A stretch of 64,000 nt of DNA from Massilibacteroides vaginae (GTDB lineage: Bacteria; Bacteroidota; Bacteroidia; Bacteroidales; Tannerellaceae). Position 1 is the first letter of the stretch, and the number at the start of each line of letters is the position of its first letter. Below are positions 25,186-34,626 of this stretch, piece by piece. The DNA lies in the NCBI RefSeq assembly GCF_900178525.1, contig NZ_FXDJ01000009.1:330262-394261 (forward strand), in the 5' to 3' direction. Under the pieces are notes generated by a model that worked only from the letters and a program-made list of their open reading frames with translations, was not told the origin of the DNA and did no database searches. The position numbers and the translations under genes are program-made.

Positions 25186-26457
25186 TTACGCTTTTTTTCT
25201 TCGTCTGTAACGGAAAAAGTCATACAACCAAACGAACAACAAAGGTACGGCAAAAGAGATTAAGCAGATGGCTATTTTCCGATCTTCTTTGCGCGGTTCT
25301 ATCGTATCTTTACTTAAAAGATCTGAAAGAACCTTTTCTAAATTCTCTTCTTCCGGCATATCGTTGTAATGCCATTTTGCGAAAACAACCCCATTTTTCA
25401 ACAAAACCAGCCCTGGATTGGAACGGATTATTGTTTTGAGTATTGTTTCGTCACCCATCAAAAACGGATATTCAGCACCGGTTTTATCAATCCAGTCTTG
25501 CACCATATCATCCGATGAGGCAGTAACACAGTAGAAAGCTATCCCCTGTTCGTTTGCGTAATCGAAGAGTGCGTTTATCTCATCAATACGTTGGTCTTTA
25601 GATCGTTCCAACTTAGGAGCGATCAGCAGCAAAACCCCAGTATCGTTTGTCAGCAACTCGTCTGTTACGTTTTGATCCTCATCGTCAAACAAGACAAAGT
25701 CTTTTATTAACGGAACATATCCCTGCTTAACCAGTTCGGTTTTAGATTCCACAAAGCTCCACGACGGATCGTCGGCAGGGTAATCATTCAACGAGAACTC
25801 TTTCTGCACCCCGTCTTTCTCATAAATGAATGTGTATTTATATTCATCCTCTTCCGCACCTTCGGGCGTACTCATCAAAGCCGAAATATCGGCTCCTATC
25901 TTATACGGGCGAAAATCCTTAACCGGCAAATGCGAATAATTATGGTAGGAGAAAAACATACACATACAATAAGCATACACCACTACAAACCAAATGGATT
26001 TATACGTAAACAAAGGCTGTATCCGTTGGTTATAGATAAACAAAAAGACAGATGCCGCCAGCAACACAATGTTTTTATAGAAAGTATCCCAGTTTGAAAT
26101 AACCAGCGCGTCGCCAAAACACCCGCAGTCGGATACCGGATCAAACAAGGCCAGATACAGGGTTAGCGGCGTCATGAAAACCATCATCAGCAATACGAAA
26201 AAACCTGAGTAGCGACGATAGGCTCCCAACAGCACACAAATGCCCAACGTAAATTCGATGGCAGCCAGATTGAAAGAGATAAGTCCTGAAAACAGTTTAA
26301 GCCCATCCCAGCCAAAGGCACCCAGGTATTCGTTTATCTTAATAACCCCACCAACCGGGTCGATCGCCTTAACAAAACCTGAAAACGCAAAAACCAATCC
26401 GATCAGCAACCTGCAGAGTTCGGCTAAAACCTTTATCGATGTTTTTTTGCAATCCAT
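25186..26457 (-). CDS. DoxX/MauE-like membrane protein with thioredoxin-like tail (BT_3928 family)
   Basis: The 423-residue protein has four membrane helices in the first 150 residues (LIGLVFAFSGFVKAIDP..., FFVLLMMVFMTPLTLYLALF) with SDCGCFGDAL, as in DoxX/MauE proteins. A soluble domain at about 190-390 resembles a thioredoxin-like fold (LLLIAPKLERSKDQRIDEIN, PFLMGDETILKTIIRSNPGL) but shows no CxxC. A final helix and a basic tail close the protein. The combination is the Bacteroidales BT_3928 family. A redox or respiratory support role is inferred. The gene is tightly coupled to DUF1599 (2-base gap). Confidence 0.8.
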   Translation of the reverse strand: MDCKKTSIKVLAELCRLLIGLVFAFSGFVKAIDPVGGVIKINEYLGAFGWDGLKLFSGLISFNLAAIEFTLGICVLLGAYRRYSGFFVLLMMVFMTPLTLYLALFDPVSDCGCFGDALVISNWDTFYKNIVLLAASVFLFIYNQRIQPLFTYKSIWFVVVYAYCMCMFFSYHNYSHLPVKDFRPYKIGADISALMSTPEGAEEDEYKYTFIYEKDGVQKEFSLNDYPADDPSWSFVESKTELVKQGYVPLIKDFVLFDDEDQNVTDELLTNDTGVLLLIAPKLERSKDQRIDEINALFDYANEQGIAFYCVTASSDDMVQDWIDKTGAEYPFLMGDETILKTIIRSNPGLVLLKNGVVFAKWHYNDMPEEENLEKVLSDLLSKDTIEPRKEDRKIAICLISFAVPLLFVWLYDFFRYRRRKKA

Positions 26458-26459
26458 TT

Positions 26460-27017
26460 TTATTCGTCTCCGAATTCCATTTTGATCAATCCGAAAAGCG
26501 CATAATTCACCATATCCATATAGTTTGCGTCAATACCTTCGGAAACAAGCGTTTGCCCGGAGTTGCTTTCTATTTGTTTGGTTCTGTAAATCTTCATCAA
26601 TATCAGGTCGGTATACGAACTAATACGCATACTACGCCACGCTTCATCATAGTCGTGATTCTTGGCATACATCAGTTCCTTCGTTTCAGTCATATACTTA
26701 TCGTAAAGCGTCAACGCTTCTTCCGAAGAAAGATCGGTTGTATCTGAAAACCCCAATGATAATTGTATCAACCCTATGATACCATAGTTTACGATCGCTA
26801 TAAACTCCGGTAGAATACCTTCGCCTACCAGGCTTACCCCCTTGGTTTCAAGACTTCGAATCCGGTTTGCCTTAATAAATATCTGGTCTGTAACTGATTG
26901 AGGACGCATAATACGCCAGGAAGGACCGTAGTCGTGAAGCTTCTTTTCAAACAAATCTCTACACAAAGAAATTACTTTCTCAAATTGTTCCTTAGTATCT
27001 ACCATATTCTTAGCCAT
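26460..27017 (-). CDS. DUF1599 domain protein with duplicated domain
   Basis: The protein has 185 residues from MAKNMVDTKEQFEKV; 28 in-frame codons upstream are discarded. Two similar halves are visible: KKLHDYGPSWRIMRPQSVTD (about 30-50) matches AKNHDYDEAWRSMRISSYTD (about 120-140). Each is followed by a Lys/Arg-Glu helix and a VNYGIIGLIQL or VNYALFGLIKM segment. The function is unknown. It is first in the operon with the DoxX-like gene and tpiA. A 21-nt phased array lies about 130 bases upstream. Confidence 0.8.
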   Translation of the reverse strand: MAKNMVDTKEQFEKVISLCRDLFEKKLHDYGPSWRIMRPQSVTDQIFIKANRIRSLETKGVSLVGEGILPEFIAIVNYGIIGLIQLSLGFSDTTDLSSEEALTLYDKYMTETKELMYAKNHDYDEAWRSMRISSYTDLILMKIYRTKQIESNSGQTLVSEGIDANYMDMVNYALFGLIKMEFGDE

Positions 27018-27145
27018 ATAACGTGCTACAAACTTACTCAAAAACCTCCGATTATTTACCCCCTCGCATAGAAAATGGCAGAACTTTCTTGCTAATATCA
27101 AATTAACAATTCAAATTTCCCTAAAAAAAGAGTGTTGCTCCGGCT

Positions 27146-27229
27146 GCATCCTTTATGTTTTTAATTATATCCTTTATTTTTCGAAAAATAAAGGATATTT
27201 TCCGGAAAATAACCTTTATATTTTTCAAC
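27146..27229 (-). repeat. 21-nt phased CCTTTAT array, locus 2, with perfect palindrome
   Basis: CCTTTAT starts at 27,150, 27,171 and 27,213 (steps of 21 and 42); the missing middle unit is inverted (ATAAAGG at 27,188). This makes a perfect 32-base palindrome at 27,167-27,198. The distal unit is ATAACCTTTAT. The sequence runs up to the DUF1599 gene on the leftward strand. This fills most of the 374-base gap 27,018-27,391, together with the terminator at 27,331. Confidence 0.85.
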
Positions 27230-27330
27230 CTTAAAAACCTTTGATTTTCAAGGTCTTAAAACCGGCGGTTTTTCTGACCAATTTTACCCGATTTTAACTT
27301 AAAATTGAGAAATAATGACGTGCCGATTTA

Positions 27331-27376
27331 CAAAAAAAACGGGGTTGCTCTTTGTAGAACAACCCCGTTTTTTTGT
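27331..27376. terminator. Terminator after the M23/LysM gene
   Basis: The arms AACGGGGTTG and CAACCCCGTT carry long flanking A- and T-runs on both sides and lie just past the stop at 27,392. Confidence 0.9.
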
Positions 27377-27391
27377 AATTTCTTAATTTTA

Positions 27392-28627
27392 TTATGAGCA
27401 ACGTATTTTACGTCCTAATTTCAAAACAGTTGTGCGGGAGATATTATTCAACTGACACAATTTGGTTACGGTTGTACCATATTTTATCGCGATAGCACCA
27501 AGCGTATCACCGGACTGAATATGATGATAAATCGGATCTGCATTACCGTTTACCGAAGCAACAGCCTGAGGGGTAGCTTCTACCGTAGTCTTCACCTGCT
27601 TAACAGCTTGTTTTACTTCCTGCGGTTTCACCTCTGCTTTAGCAGTATTCTTGGTTGGCTCTACGCCTGCACTTACACGGATAGATTGCCCGATTCTAAG
27701 AACAGAAGTTTTGCTTAGCCCGTTTAACCGGCAAAGCTCATTAACACTTGTACCATATCTGCGGGCAATTCCTCCAAGCGTTTGCCCTGAGGTTACTTTA
27801 TGATAAACCATCTGCGCGTTTGAAGAGGTGTAGATATTGCTTTTACGCCCGTTTATCTTCATATTACGGAACACATACTGATCTTGATGAGGAACAGCAT
27901 TTTCGAAGTCTATAATATCCGCCGGATTAATCGGCTGACCTAAAAAGCGGGTTTCAAAATGAAGGTGAGAACCTGTGGAACGTCCCGTATTACCTCCCAA
28001 TCCGATAGGTTGGCCCGAACGTACTATTTCATTTTCCTCTACTAAATAACCGGATAAATGCCCGTAAACTGTTTCAAGTCCATTGGGATGACGCAAAACA
28101 AGGTACTTGCCATACCCTCTTCGTTCGGCGCTACGAATACGTACTTTTCCATCAAAAGCAGCGCGAATGGTGTCACCAATAAAAACTTTTAAATCAATAC
28201 CGTTATGCATACGACGGCGACGAGGGCCGAATTTGGAAGTAATTTTTATATCATTATCTATAGGGATGGCGAAGCGGGAGCAGTCTATTGAAGCGGAATC
28301 GGGAAATTCTATCTTTGCGTTTCTATACGGGTTAACCCATTTATTTTCCCAGTGGGATCCGTAAAGTTCATCAGCCGGATACATCAGTTCCTCGAGTGCT
28401 AACTCTTCTTCAAGCATAATATCTTCTATGCTTTCCAGCTCTTTCAGAAGGATGTCTTTTTTAAAGCCTACCCGGTCTGCCATTAATTCAGACACGCGTA
28501 TATCCATCAATTGAGTCTGTTCTTCAGTTTGTTTTTTTATTTTTGATTCTTTGTCTTTTGCCATCGTAGCTGATGCAAAAAACATAGAACAACCTATCAA
28601 TAATACTGTTTTAATATTGTTCATCAC
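27392..28627 (-). CDS. M23 peptidase with two LysM domains
   Basis: The 411-residue exported protein has a signal peptide (residues 1-23) and a coiled coil (about 24-90). An intact LytM/M23 domain lies at about 145-245: HNGIDLKV (HxxxD), YGHLSGY, and GSHLHFETRF (HxH). Two LysM repeats follow, at about 275-320 (YHKVTSGQTLGGIARRYGTS) and 365-410 (YHHIQSGDTLGAIAIKYGTT), with a Gln/Lys-rich linker. It cleaves or remodels peptidoglycan cross-links in the periplasm. A -33/-7 pair lies at 28,696-28,728. Confidence 0.9.
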   Translation of the reverse strand: MMNNIKTVLLIGCSMFFASATMAKDKESKIKKQTEEQTQLMDIRVSELMADRVGFKKDILLKELESIEDIMLEEELALEELMYPADELYGSHWENKWVNPYRNAKIEFPDSASIDCSRFAIPIDNDIKITSKFGPRRRRMHNGIDLKVFIGDTIRAAFDGKVRIRSAERRGYGKYLVLRHPNGLETVYGHLSGYLVEENEIVRSGQPIGLGGNTGRSTGSHLHFETRFLGQPINPADIIDFENAVPHQDQYVFRNMKINGRKSNIYTSSNAQMVYHKVTSGQTLGGIARRYGTSVNELCRLNGLSKTSVLRIGQSIRVSAGVEPTKNTAKAEVKPQEVKQAVKQVKTTVEATPQAVASVNGNADPIYHHIQSGDTLGAIAIKYGTTVTKLCQLNNISRTTVLKLGRKIRCS

Positions 28628-28695
28628 AATAAAATTTGCTCCTTATAATGTTTCTGAAATGATTCGGAGAGGACCTCCCCAAATCCGAATTTTGC

Positions 28696-28728
28696 CAAAG
28701 TTCGTATTTTTGCCTAACGAGACAAAAA
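28696..28728 (-). promoter_or_regulatory. Promoter of the M23/LysM gene
   Basis: On the leftward strand, TTTTTG (-33-like) is followed after about 20 bases by AACTTTG (-7-like), giving a leader of about 65 bases. Confidence 0.4.
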
Positions 28729-28832
28729 TTATAACGAAAAAAATCCTTAATAAATAGGTATATGCGTTTAACGATTCCGCTGAAAATGATAGTATATCTC
28801 ATCAGAAGAACGATGGTATGTTGTACAACACA

Positions 28833-30929
28833 TCAGCTAATGAGTCCCCAGTTAGTCTTTTTTCTGAAGATTTTGCTCAAACGTTCGTTCAGTATACGGT
28901 TGGTTTCGTCCGTCAAATCGGGGTCTTTGTCCAATAATTCATTTGCTATATCCCGCGCGTATTGAAGTATCTGACCGTCTGTAGCCAAACTGGCAATTTT
29001 CAGATACACCCCTTCCCCGCTTTGCTGCGTTCCATCCAGATCACCGTGCCCTCTTAAGCGAAGATCGGCCTCGGCTATTTCAAAACCATCGTTAGTGCTA
29101 ACCATGATTTCCAACCTTTTTCGGGTGTCATTGCTCAGTTTGTAAGAGGAAACCAACACACAATAAGACTGTTCGGCTCCTCGCCCAACCCGTCCGCGCA
29201 ATTGATGTAACTGAGAAAGCCCGAAACGCTCGGCACTTTCTATTACCATAACCGAAGCGTTCGGCACATTTACGCCAACTTCAATAACCGTGGTAGCCAA
29301 CAACATATTTGCTTCGCCTGATATAAACTTTTGCATTTCCGCGTCTTTATCCGCTGCCTTCATTTTGCCATGCACCATGCAAACCTTGTATTCAGGAAAA
29401 ACTTCTTTAAAAATCTCGAAGCCCTCTTCCAGGTTTTTATAGTCTAATTTTTCACTGCCCTCAATCAAAGGATAAACAACATAAACCTGACGTCCTAACT
29501 GAATTTCCTTTCTCAGGAAATCATACAACTGCGCCTTTTTATTATCATATCGATGCAAGGTTTTAATCGGCTTTCGCCCGGGAGGCAGTTCGTCTATCAC
29601 CGAAACATCCAGATCACCGTAAAGCGTCATGGCCAATGTGCGCGGAATAGGTGTTGCGGTCATCACCAACACATGGGGGATGACCGAATTCTTTGTCCAC
29701 AAACGCGCGCGTTGTTCAACACCGAATCGATGTTGCTCATCGATTATGGACAGTCCCAACGATGAAAACACAACCGTCTCTTCAATCAAGGCATGTGTTC
29801 CTATCACAATTTGTATTTCTCCGGAAGCAATCGCGGGCAATATCTTTTCTCGTTCTTTTTTCTTTGTCGAGCCGGTCAACAAAGCAACTTTGATAGGCAT
29901 ATCCTTGAGAAACTCCATAATTGTGACATAATGCTGATTCGCCAGAATCTCGGTCGGAGCCATTATGCAAGCTTGATAGGCGTTGTCTACCGCCAGTAAC
30001 ATGGATAATAAAGCAACCAAGGTTTTTCCGCTTCCTACATCACCTTGTAACAAACGATTCATCTGCCTGCCACTCCCCATGTCCGCGCGTATCTCACGCA
30101 CAACACGTTTTTGCGCACCAGTCAATTCAAACGGCAGATAGTCTTTATAAAAGGTATTGAACATCTCTCCCACATTGGGAAACACAATCCCTTTCAGTTT
30201 TCTTTTCCGCATCGTAGCCGTACGAAGCGTGTTTAATTGCACAAAGAAAAGCTCATCAAATTTCAGGCGGAGCTGAGCAGACTTTAAGGCTTCGGCCGAG
30301 TCAGGAAAATGAATATTACGTATAGCTTCCGGCAACGACATCATACCTACCCGATCGAGCAGATGCCGCGGAAGAGTTTCAGGAATATCCCAGTTCAACG
30401 ATTTAAGCAGTGAGTATTGCAGGTTTTGAATCGCTTTGGAATTCAGAAAAGATTTCTTCATCTTTTCTGTTGTATTATAAAATGGAGTGAGCCCTCCTGC
30501 TACTTGTCCGCCTTGCTCTATCGGATCAATCTCGGGATGTGCTATGTTATAACTGCGTCCAAACTCGGTAGGCTTTCCAAAAACAATATACTCCTTATTC
30601 AGTACGTATTTATTCTTAACAAAGGCCACTCCTTTAAACCAAACCAGATCAATCACACCCGATCCGTCTGCAAAGCGAGCAACAAGCCTTCGTGTACGCC
30701 CTTCACCCAGTGTTTCAAACGAAAGAATACGTCCTTTCAATTGGATATAAGGCATTGATCCGTTAATCTCGGCCACCTGATAAAAACGACTACGATCTAC
30801 ATAGCGGTAGGGAAAGTAATACAACAAATCTTCATACGAAGATATGCCGGCCTCCTTTACCAGAATATCCGCTTTCTTAGGACCTACTCCCGGCAGATAG
30901 GAAATCGAACGTTTATCCAGATCAAGCAT
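28833..30929 (-). CDS. recG: ATP-dependent DNA helicase RecG
   Basis: The 698-residue protein is of full length. An N-terminal wedge/OB-fold domain covers about 1-220. Helicase motifs follow: LLQGDVGSGKTLVALLSMLL (Walker A, about 290), DEQHRFGVEQRARLW (motif II and the RecG-specific segment, about 395), TATPIPRTLAMTLYGDLDVS (motif III), and QLHQLRGRVGRGAEQSYC (motif VI). The C-terminal TRG region is present. It remodels stalled forks and branched DNA. The last gene of the S8-xseA-xseB-ispD-recG run, it starts 27 bases after ispD. Confidence 0.96.
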   Translation of the reverse strand: MLDLDKRSISYLPGVGPKKADILVKEAGISSYEDLLYYFPYRYVDRSRFYQVAEINGSMPYIQLKGRILSFETLGEGRTRRLVARFADGSGVIDLVWFKGVAFVKNKYVLNKEYIVFGKPTEFGRSYNIAHPEIDPIEQGGQVAGGLTPFYNTTEKMKKSFLNSKAIQNLQYSLLKSLNWDIPETLPRHLLDRVGMMSLPEAIRNIHFPDSAEALKSAQLRLKFDELFFVQLNTLRTATMRKRKLKGIVFPNVGEMFNTFYKDYLPFELTGAQKRVVREIRADMGSGRQMNRLLQGDVGSGKTLVALLSMLLAVDNAYQACIMAPTEILANQHYVTIMEFLKDMPIKVALLTGSTKKKEREKILPAIASGEIQIVIGTHALIEETVVFSSLGLSIIDEQHRFGVEQRARLWTKNSVIPHVLVMTATPIPRTLAMTLYGDLDVSVIDELPPGRKPIKTLHRYDNKKAQLYDFLRKEIQLGRQVYVVYPLIEGSEKLDYKNLEEGFEIFKEVFPEYKVCMVHGKMKAADKDAEMQKFISGEANMLLATTVIEVGVNVPNASVMVIESAERFGLSQLHQLRGRVGRGAEQSYCVLVSSYKLSNDTRKRLEIMVSTNDGFEIAEADLRLRGHGDLDGTQQSGEGVYLKIASLATDGQILQYARDIANELLDKDPDLTDETNRILNERLSKIFRKKTNWGLIS

Positions 30930-30956
30930 ATAACATAATTCCCCTTTATTATCAGA

Positions 30957-31622
30957 CTATATATCCAGTAACATTTTAGCGTATAACAGATCAGTCGCTG
31001 TTGTTATCTTAATGTTTTCACGATTACCTTCCACTAAACAGATTCGTCCTCCGGCAGCTTCTACAACTGAAGCGTCATCGGTAAACGTATCCACGTAAGG
31101 TTGCTTGTAAGCCGAATGTAAAAGCGCAGACACAAACACTTGCGGAGTCTGCACTGCGCAATAAGAATTCCTATCCACCGGAAAACTATTCTCTCCTTCC
31201 CGCTTACGGATAGAATCAACAAGAGGTACAACCGGTATGGCAGCACCTGAGGTAGCCGCTTCTGCAAAACAGGCCGATATGATTTCGGGCGTAACAAAAG
31301 GACGTACACCATCATGCACCGCGATCAAACCGGGTTCATGTATCTCCTTTAGTCCGTTCAACACAGAATGAAAACGGGTTTCTCCCCCAGTTACTACCCG
31401 ATGAGGGACTGTAAAGTTTAATTCCGCGCACAACATCCTCCAATAGGCTTGATGCGATTCGGGCAATACCAACAACAATTCAACGGTGGCATCCCATGAA
31501 TAAAACACATTCAGCGTATGCATCAACAAAGGCTTATCTTTTAGTGGGATAAACTGCTTAGGGAGGTCGGCGCCCATTCTAAGCCCTTTGCCACCGGCAA
31601 CAATCAGCACATATTTTTTCAT
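30957..31622 (-). CDS. ispD: 2-C-methyl-D-erythritol 4-phosphate cytidylyltransferase
   Basis: The protein has 221 residues from MKKYVLIVAGGKGLRMGADL; the in-frame extension to 31,685 lies inside xseB. AGGKGLRMGADLPKQF is the CTP-binding loop, and IAVHDGVRPF, QTPQVF and DDASVVEAAGG are family motifs. It acts in the non-mevalonate isoprenoid pathway. Its ATG shares a base with the xseB stop (TAATG), so translation is coupled. Confidence 0.95.
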   Translation of the reverse strand: MKKYVLIVAGGKGLRMGADLPKQFIPLKDKPLLMHTLNVFYSWDATVELLLVLPESHQAYWRMLCAELNFTVPHRVVTGGETRFHSVLNGLKEIHEPGLIAVHDGVRPFVTPEIISACFAEAATSGAAIPVVPLVDSIRKREGENSFPVDRNSYCAVQTPQVFVSALLHSAYKQPYVDTFTDDASVVEAAGGRICLVEGNRENIKITTATDLLYAKMLLDI

Positions 31623-31819
31623 TACTCCAGCTCTTCCAGTATCTTTTTCACCTCTTCGTCCACTTTGAAAAGTTTTTCTTTGCAAAGTTTTATCAATCGG
31701 GCAGCCTCTTTTACGCGTTCGGCAAGAAGATCTACATCCAGCTCTCCTCTTTCTATATCGGCAACGATTTCACGTAATTTAGCAACTGCCTCATTATACG
31801 TTTCATTTCCTTTTCCCAT
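31622..31819 (-). CDS. xseB: Exodeoxyribonuclease VII small subunit
   Basis: The 65-residue helical protein has the family pattern YNEAVAKLREIVADIERGEL and LAERVKEAARLIKLCKEKL, forming the coiled-coil that wraps the large subunit. It partners with XseA, 8 bases upstream. Its normal size, order and overlap with ispD make the call secure. Confidence 0.93.
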   Translation of the reverse strand: MGKGNETYNEAVAKLREIVADIERGELDVDLLAERVKEAARLIKLCKEKLFKVDEEVKKILEELE

Positions 31820-31827
31820 ATATTGTT

Positions 31828-33105
31828 TTATTTTTTATTTATCGTAGTAACCACTCCCTCTACTTCGCCATCGGCAAAGCGAGTAACAATTGTTTCGCCC
31901 GGAGCAAAGGCCGATGCGGATTTAAGTATTTTCCCCTCTTTCAACGTCAGCGTATATCCCCGTTTGAGAATATAATCGGGAGAAGCCATTGTAACAAACT
32001 GCTCCGTCAATTGCAAAAACTTTTTATTTTCCGCCAAATGCTCGTCTGCCAATCGCTGAATCTTTCTGAAACGGTCATTGGTCGCTGTTTTATGAGTTGC
32101 CAGAATATTCAATGCCATAACAGGCAATCTGGAAAACAAAAGCTGCATCAACGTTTTTTGTTCTGCAAGTTTCTTATCAGTACTATAGATCAATCGATCT
32201 TCCAAATCGCTCACTTCATCAGCGGCAAGCTTCATTTGTCCGATAAGAAATTCGGCCACGGCAGTAGGTGTTTTCATACGAGTATGCGCTACCATATCCA
32301 ACACCGTTTCGTCGCGCTCATGTCCGATACCCGTAATAACAGGCAATGGAAATTGGGCGCAATTGGCGGCCAACAAGTAGGAATCAAAACAACTCAGGTC
32401 TGAGCTTGCTCCTCCTCCACGGATAATCGCGACCACATCGAAACAATCCGCATTGGCATAGATACGGTCTAATGCGGAAATAACAGATTCTTCGGTTTTA
32501 TCGCCCTGCATCAAGGCCGGAAACAGCTTAATATAGAATGGAAACCCCGGCTTGTTGTTTGACAGCTGATTAAGAAAATCCTCATAACCGGCAGCAGTGG
32601 GCGAAGTAACCACCGCGATACGCCGCGGCAAAACGGGAAATTGCAATTCTTTATTTAAGGTAAATATACCATCCGCTTTCAGCTGATTGACAATTTCCAT
32701 ACGCTTGCGGGCCATATCACCCAAAGTATACGTCGGGTCGATATCATAAACCGTAAGACTAAAGCCATACAACTCATGAAACTCGACGGATACGTTGACC
32801 AACACGGTTAGTCCCGACACAAAAGCCTGACCCGTTTCCTTTTCAAAATAAGGCTTCAACATACCGAATGTTTTCGCCCAGATGGATCCCCGGGCTTTAG
32901 CTACGATCTGTCCGGTCTGCTCATTTTTTTCCACAAATTCCAGATAACAATGCCCTGAGGCATGATTAACCCGTACGTCACTCGTTTCTGCACGCAACCA
33001 GTAAGTTTCAGGGAAACTCTTCTGCACCACCAACTTGAGTTGCAAATTAAGTTCACGCAGCGTAAGAGGCTTACTTTCCGGCTGATTATCTGGATAAGGA
33101 AACAT
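31828..33105 (-). CDS. xseA: Exodeoxyribonuclease VII large subunit
   Basis: The 425-residue protein has an N-terminal OB-fold (about 15-120) for single-stranded DNA, followed by the catalytic domain. RIAVVTSPTAAGYEDFLNQL, DVVAIIRGGGASSDLSCFDS (the conserved GGGxxxDL) and PVITGIGHERDETVLDMVAH are its motifs. Coiled coil and C-terminal strands complete it. It degrades ssDNA from either end with XseB. The ATG lies inside the last 20 bases of the S8 protease gene. Confidence 0.95.
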   Translation of the reverse strand: MFPYPDNQPESKPLTLRELNLQLKLVVQKSFPETYWLRAETSDVRVNHASGHCYLEFVEKNEQTGQIVAKARGSIWAKTFGMLKPYFEKETGQAFVSGLTVLVNVSVEFHELYGFSLTVYDIDPTYTLGDMARKRMEIVNQLKADGIFTLNKELQFPVLPRRIAVVTSPTAAGYEDFLNQLSNNKPGFPFYIKLFPALMQGDKTEESVISALDRIYANADCFDVVAIIRGGGASSDLSCFDSYLLAANCAQFPLPVITGIGHERDETVLDMVAHTRMKTPTAVAEFLIGQMKLAADEVSDLEDRLIYSTDKKLAEQKTLMQLLFSRLPVMALNILATHKTATNDRFRKIQRLADEHLAENKKFLQLTEQFVTMASPDYILKRGYTLTLKEGKILKSASAFAPGETIVTRFADGEVEGVVTTINKK

Positions 33106-34474
33106 GATTATGTTCTATTTTATAGGCTTTAAACACATCCGGAATACCATATCCAAGTTCGGCGTCTGGACGTTTATATTGACTGGAAGATTCTCTTAAC
33201 AGATCGATTATTTCATAATTGCTCAACCAAGGCAGCGCCTGCCACAGGCAAACACCCAACCCGGCAAGAATCGGTGTGGAAAAAGACGTTCCGTTCGCAT
33301 ATCGTATATCTCCCAAAGGACCAATCACACAGCTACCTGTTCCCAAAGCCACCACGTCGGGTTTCACACGATAGTCTGACGTAAAACCGATAGAACTGAA
33401 AACACTTCTTTTTTTATCCGAGGTAATCGACCCTACAGTAAGAATGCCCGCAGCATCCGATGGAAAAGTAATTTTACCCCAACTTCCGTTCCCTTCATTT
33501 CCGGCACTACAAAACAACAGGATACCTTTTTCAGACGCAAGTTGCGCCACACGACTTATCAATGCGGTGTTGCCATCCAATGCAGTCTGGCAATAGCCCA
33601 TTCCTTCCGCATCATACGAAAAATACCCTAAAGAAGAAGAGATAACATCTACCCCTGCGCTATCTGCAAATTCAACAGCCGCTGCCCAATAATCCTCCTC
33701 AACAGGAAATTCGGATCTACTGTCTTCACTCTTTATTAACCAATACGACGCTTCGGGCGCGGTTCCGATCATTAATCCGGTTGTATTCGCTGCCATGCAA
33801 GACAGCACCTTTGTGCCGTGATCATCACCCACATAAACGCTCTCTTCGGGCAGAACAAAATTGCGGGTTCCCAAAATATTCAATGATTTAAAAACATCGA
33901 TTGTATTTACATTCAGAAAGCCGGCATCTATAACAGCAACCATCATATTTTTTCCACGGTAACCTTTTTCATGCAGTTTGATTCCGTTCAGCATTTTTAT
34001 CTGATTATAGGCATAGCCATAAGGTTCGTCCAGCAGTTCGTCTTTAGCCTCATTCCCTCCGGCCGGCGTTTCCGGAATTTCGCAAACTCCTCCGCCAATT
34101 TCGCCTTTCCACACCCATTTCACGGAGTCTACTATTGATAATTCTTTCACCTTTTCAACCGCAAGGCTATCCATACATTCTACCACAACCGTGGCCAACC
34201 AACGGCTGTGCACCACCGGAACTACTCCGGCAGACACTAAAGAGTCAATATATAGTTGTGAAACAGGCAGATCAACTTCTGTTACGGCAATATTCCGTTT
34301 CAAACGACGGGCAATCGCTTTTTCCGAAAGAAACTCTTCCGGCCGGTCAACTGAAAACTCGCTTGCACCTTTGTCTTTCAGATAAACCCGAAAACGATAC
34401 ATCTCATCCGCTCCGACTTCAAGTGTTAATAAAGTCAGAAGCAACAATAATCCCAAACCCCTTATACTACTCAT
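33086..34474 (-). CDS. S8 subtilisin-like serine peptidase
   Basis: The 462-residue protein has a signal peptide (about 1-22) and an I9-like pro-region (RFRVYLKDKG to about 130). The catalytic triad is present: Asp in MVAVIDAGF (about 186), His in GDDHGTKVLSCMA (about 220), and Ser in NGTSFSTPILAGL (about 395), with SAGNEGNG as the oxyanion region. It is exported to the periplasm or surface with unknown substrate. It heads the run with xseA; the 20-base overlap suggests shared transcription. Confidence 0.9.
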   Translation of the reverse strand: MSSIRGLGLLLLLTLLTLEVGADEMYRFRVYLKDKGASEFSVDRPEEFLSEKAIARRLKRNIAVTEVDLPVSQLYIDSLVSAGVVPVVHSRWLATVVVECMDSLAVEKVKELSIVDSVKWVWKGEIGGGVCEIPETPAGGNEAKDELLDEPYGYAYNQIKMLNGIKLHEKGYRGKNMMVAVIDAGFLNVNTIDVFKSLNILGTRNFVLPEESVYVGDDHGTKVLSCMAANTTGLMIGTAPEASYWLIKSEDSRSEFPVEEDYWAAAVEFADSAGVDVISSSLGYFSYDAEGMGYCQTALDGNTALISRVAQLASEKGILLFCSAGNEGNGSWGKITFPSDAAGILTVGSITSDKKRSVFSSIGFTSDYRVKPDVVALGTGSCVIGPLGDIRYANGTSFSTPILAGLGVCLWQALPWLSNYEIIDLLRESSSQYKRPDAELGYGIPDVFKAYKIEHNHVSLSR

Positions 34475-34565
34475 CCTACCAGTTTAACTTATATGGTTTT
34501 CACGACAAAGATAAACATCCTCCTGAAATGAAACAATTTAAGAATCTCTTTTGATTTTTATTAGC

Positions 34566-34602
34566 ATAAAAAAACCCGGACTCTCATCAAGCCCGGGTTT
34601 TT
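34566..34602. terminator. Bidirectional terminator between the Lrp gene and the S8 gene
   Basis: The arms AAAAACCCGG and CCGGGTTTTT flank a loop of about 13 bases, with T-runs on both strands, just past the Lrp-type gene's stop. Confidence 0.8.
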
Positions 34603-34626
34603 CTTTTTAAACAAAAAAGATGCCTT

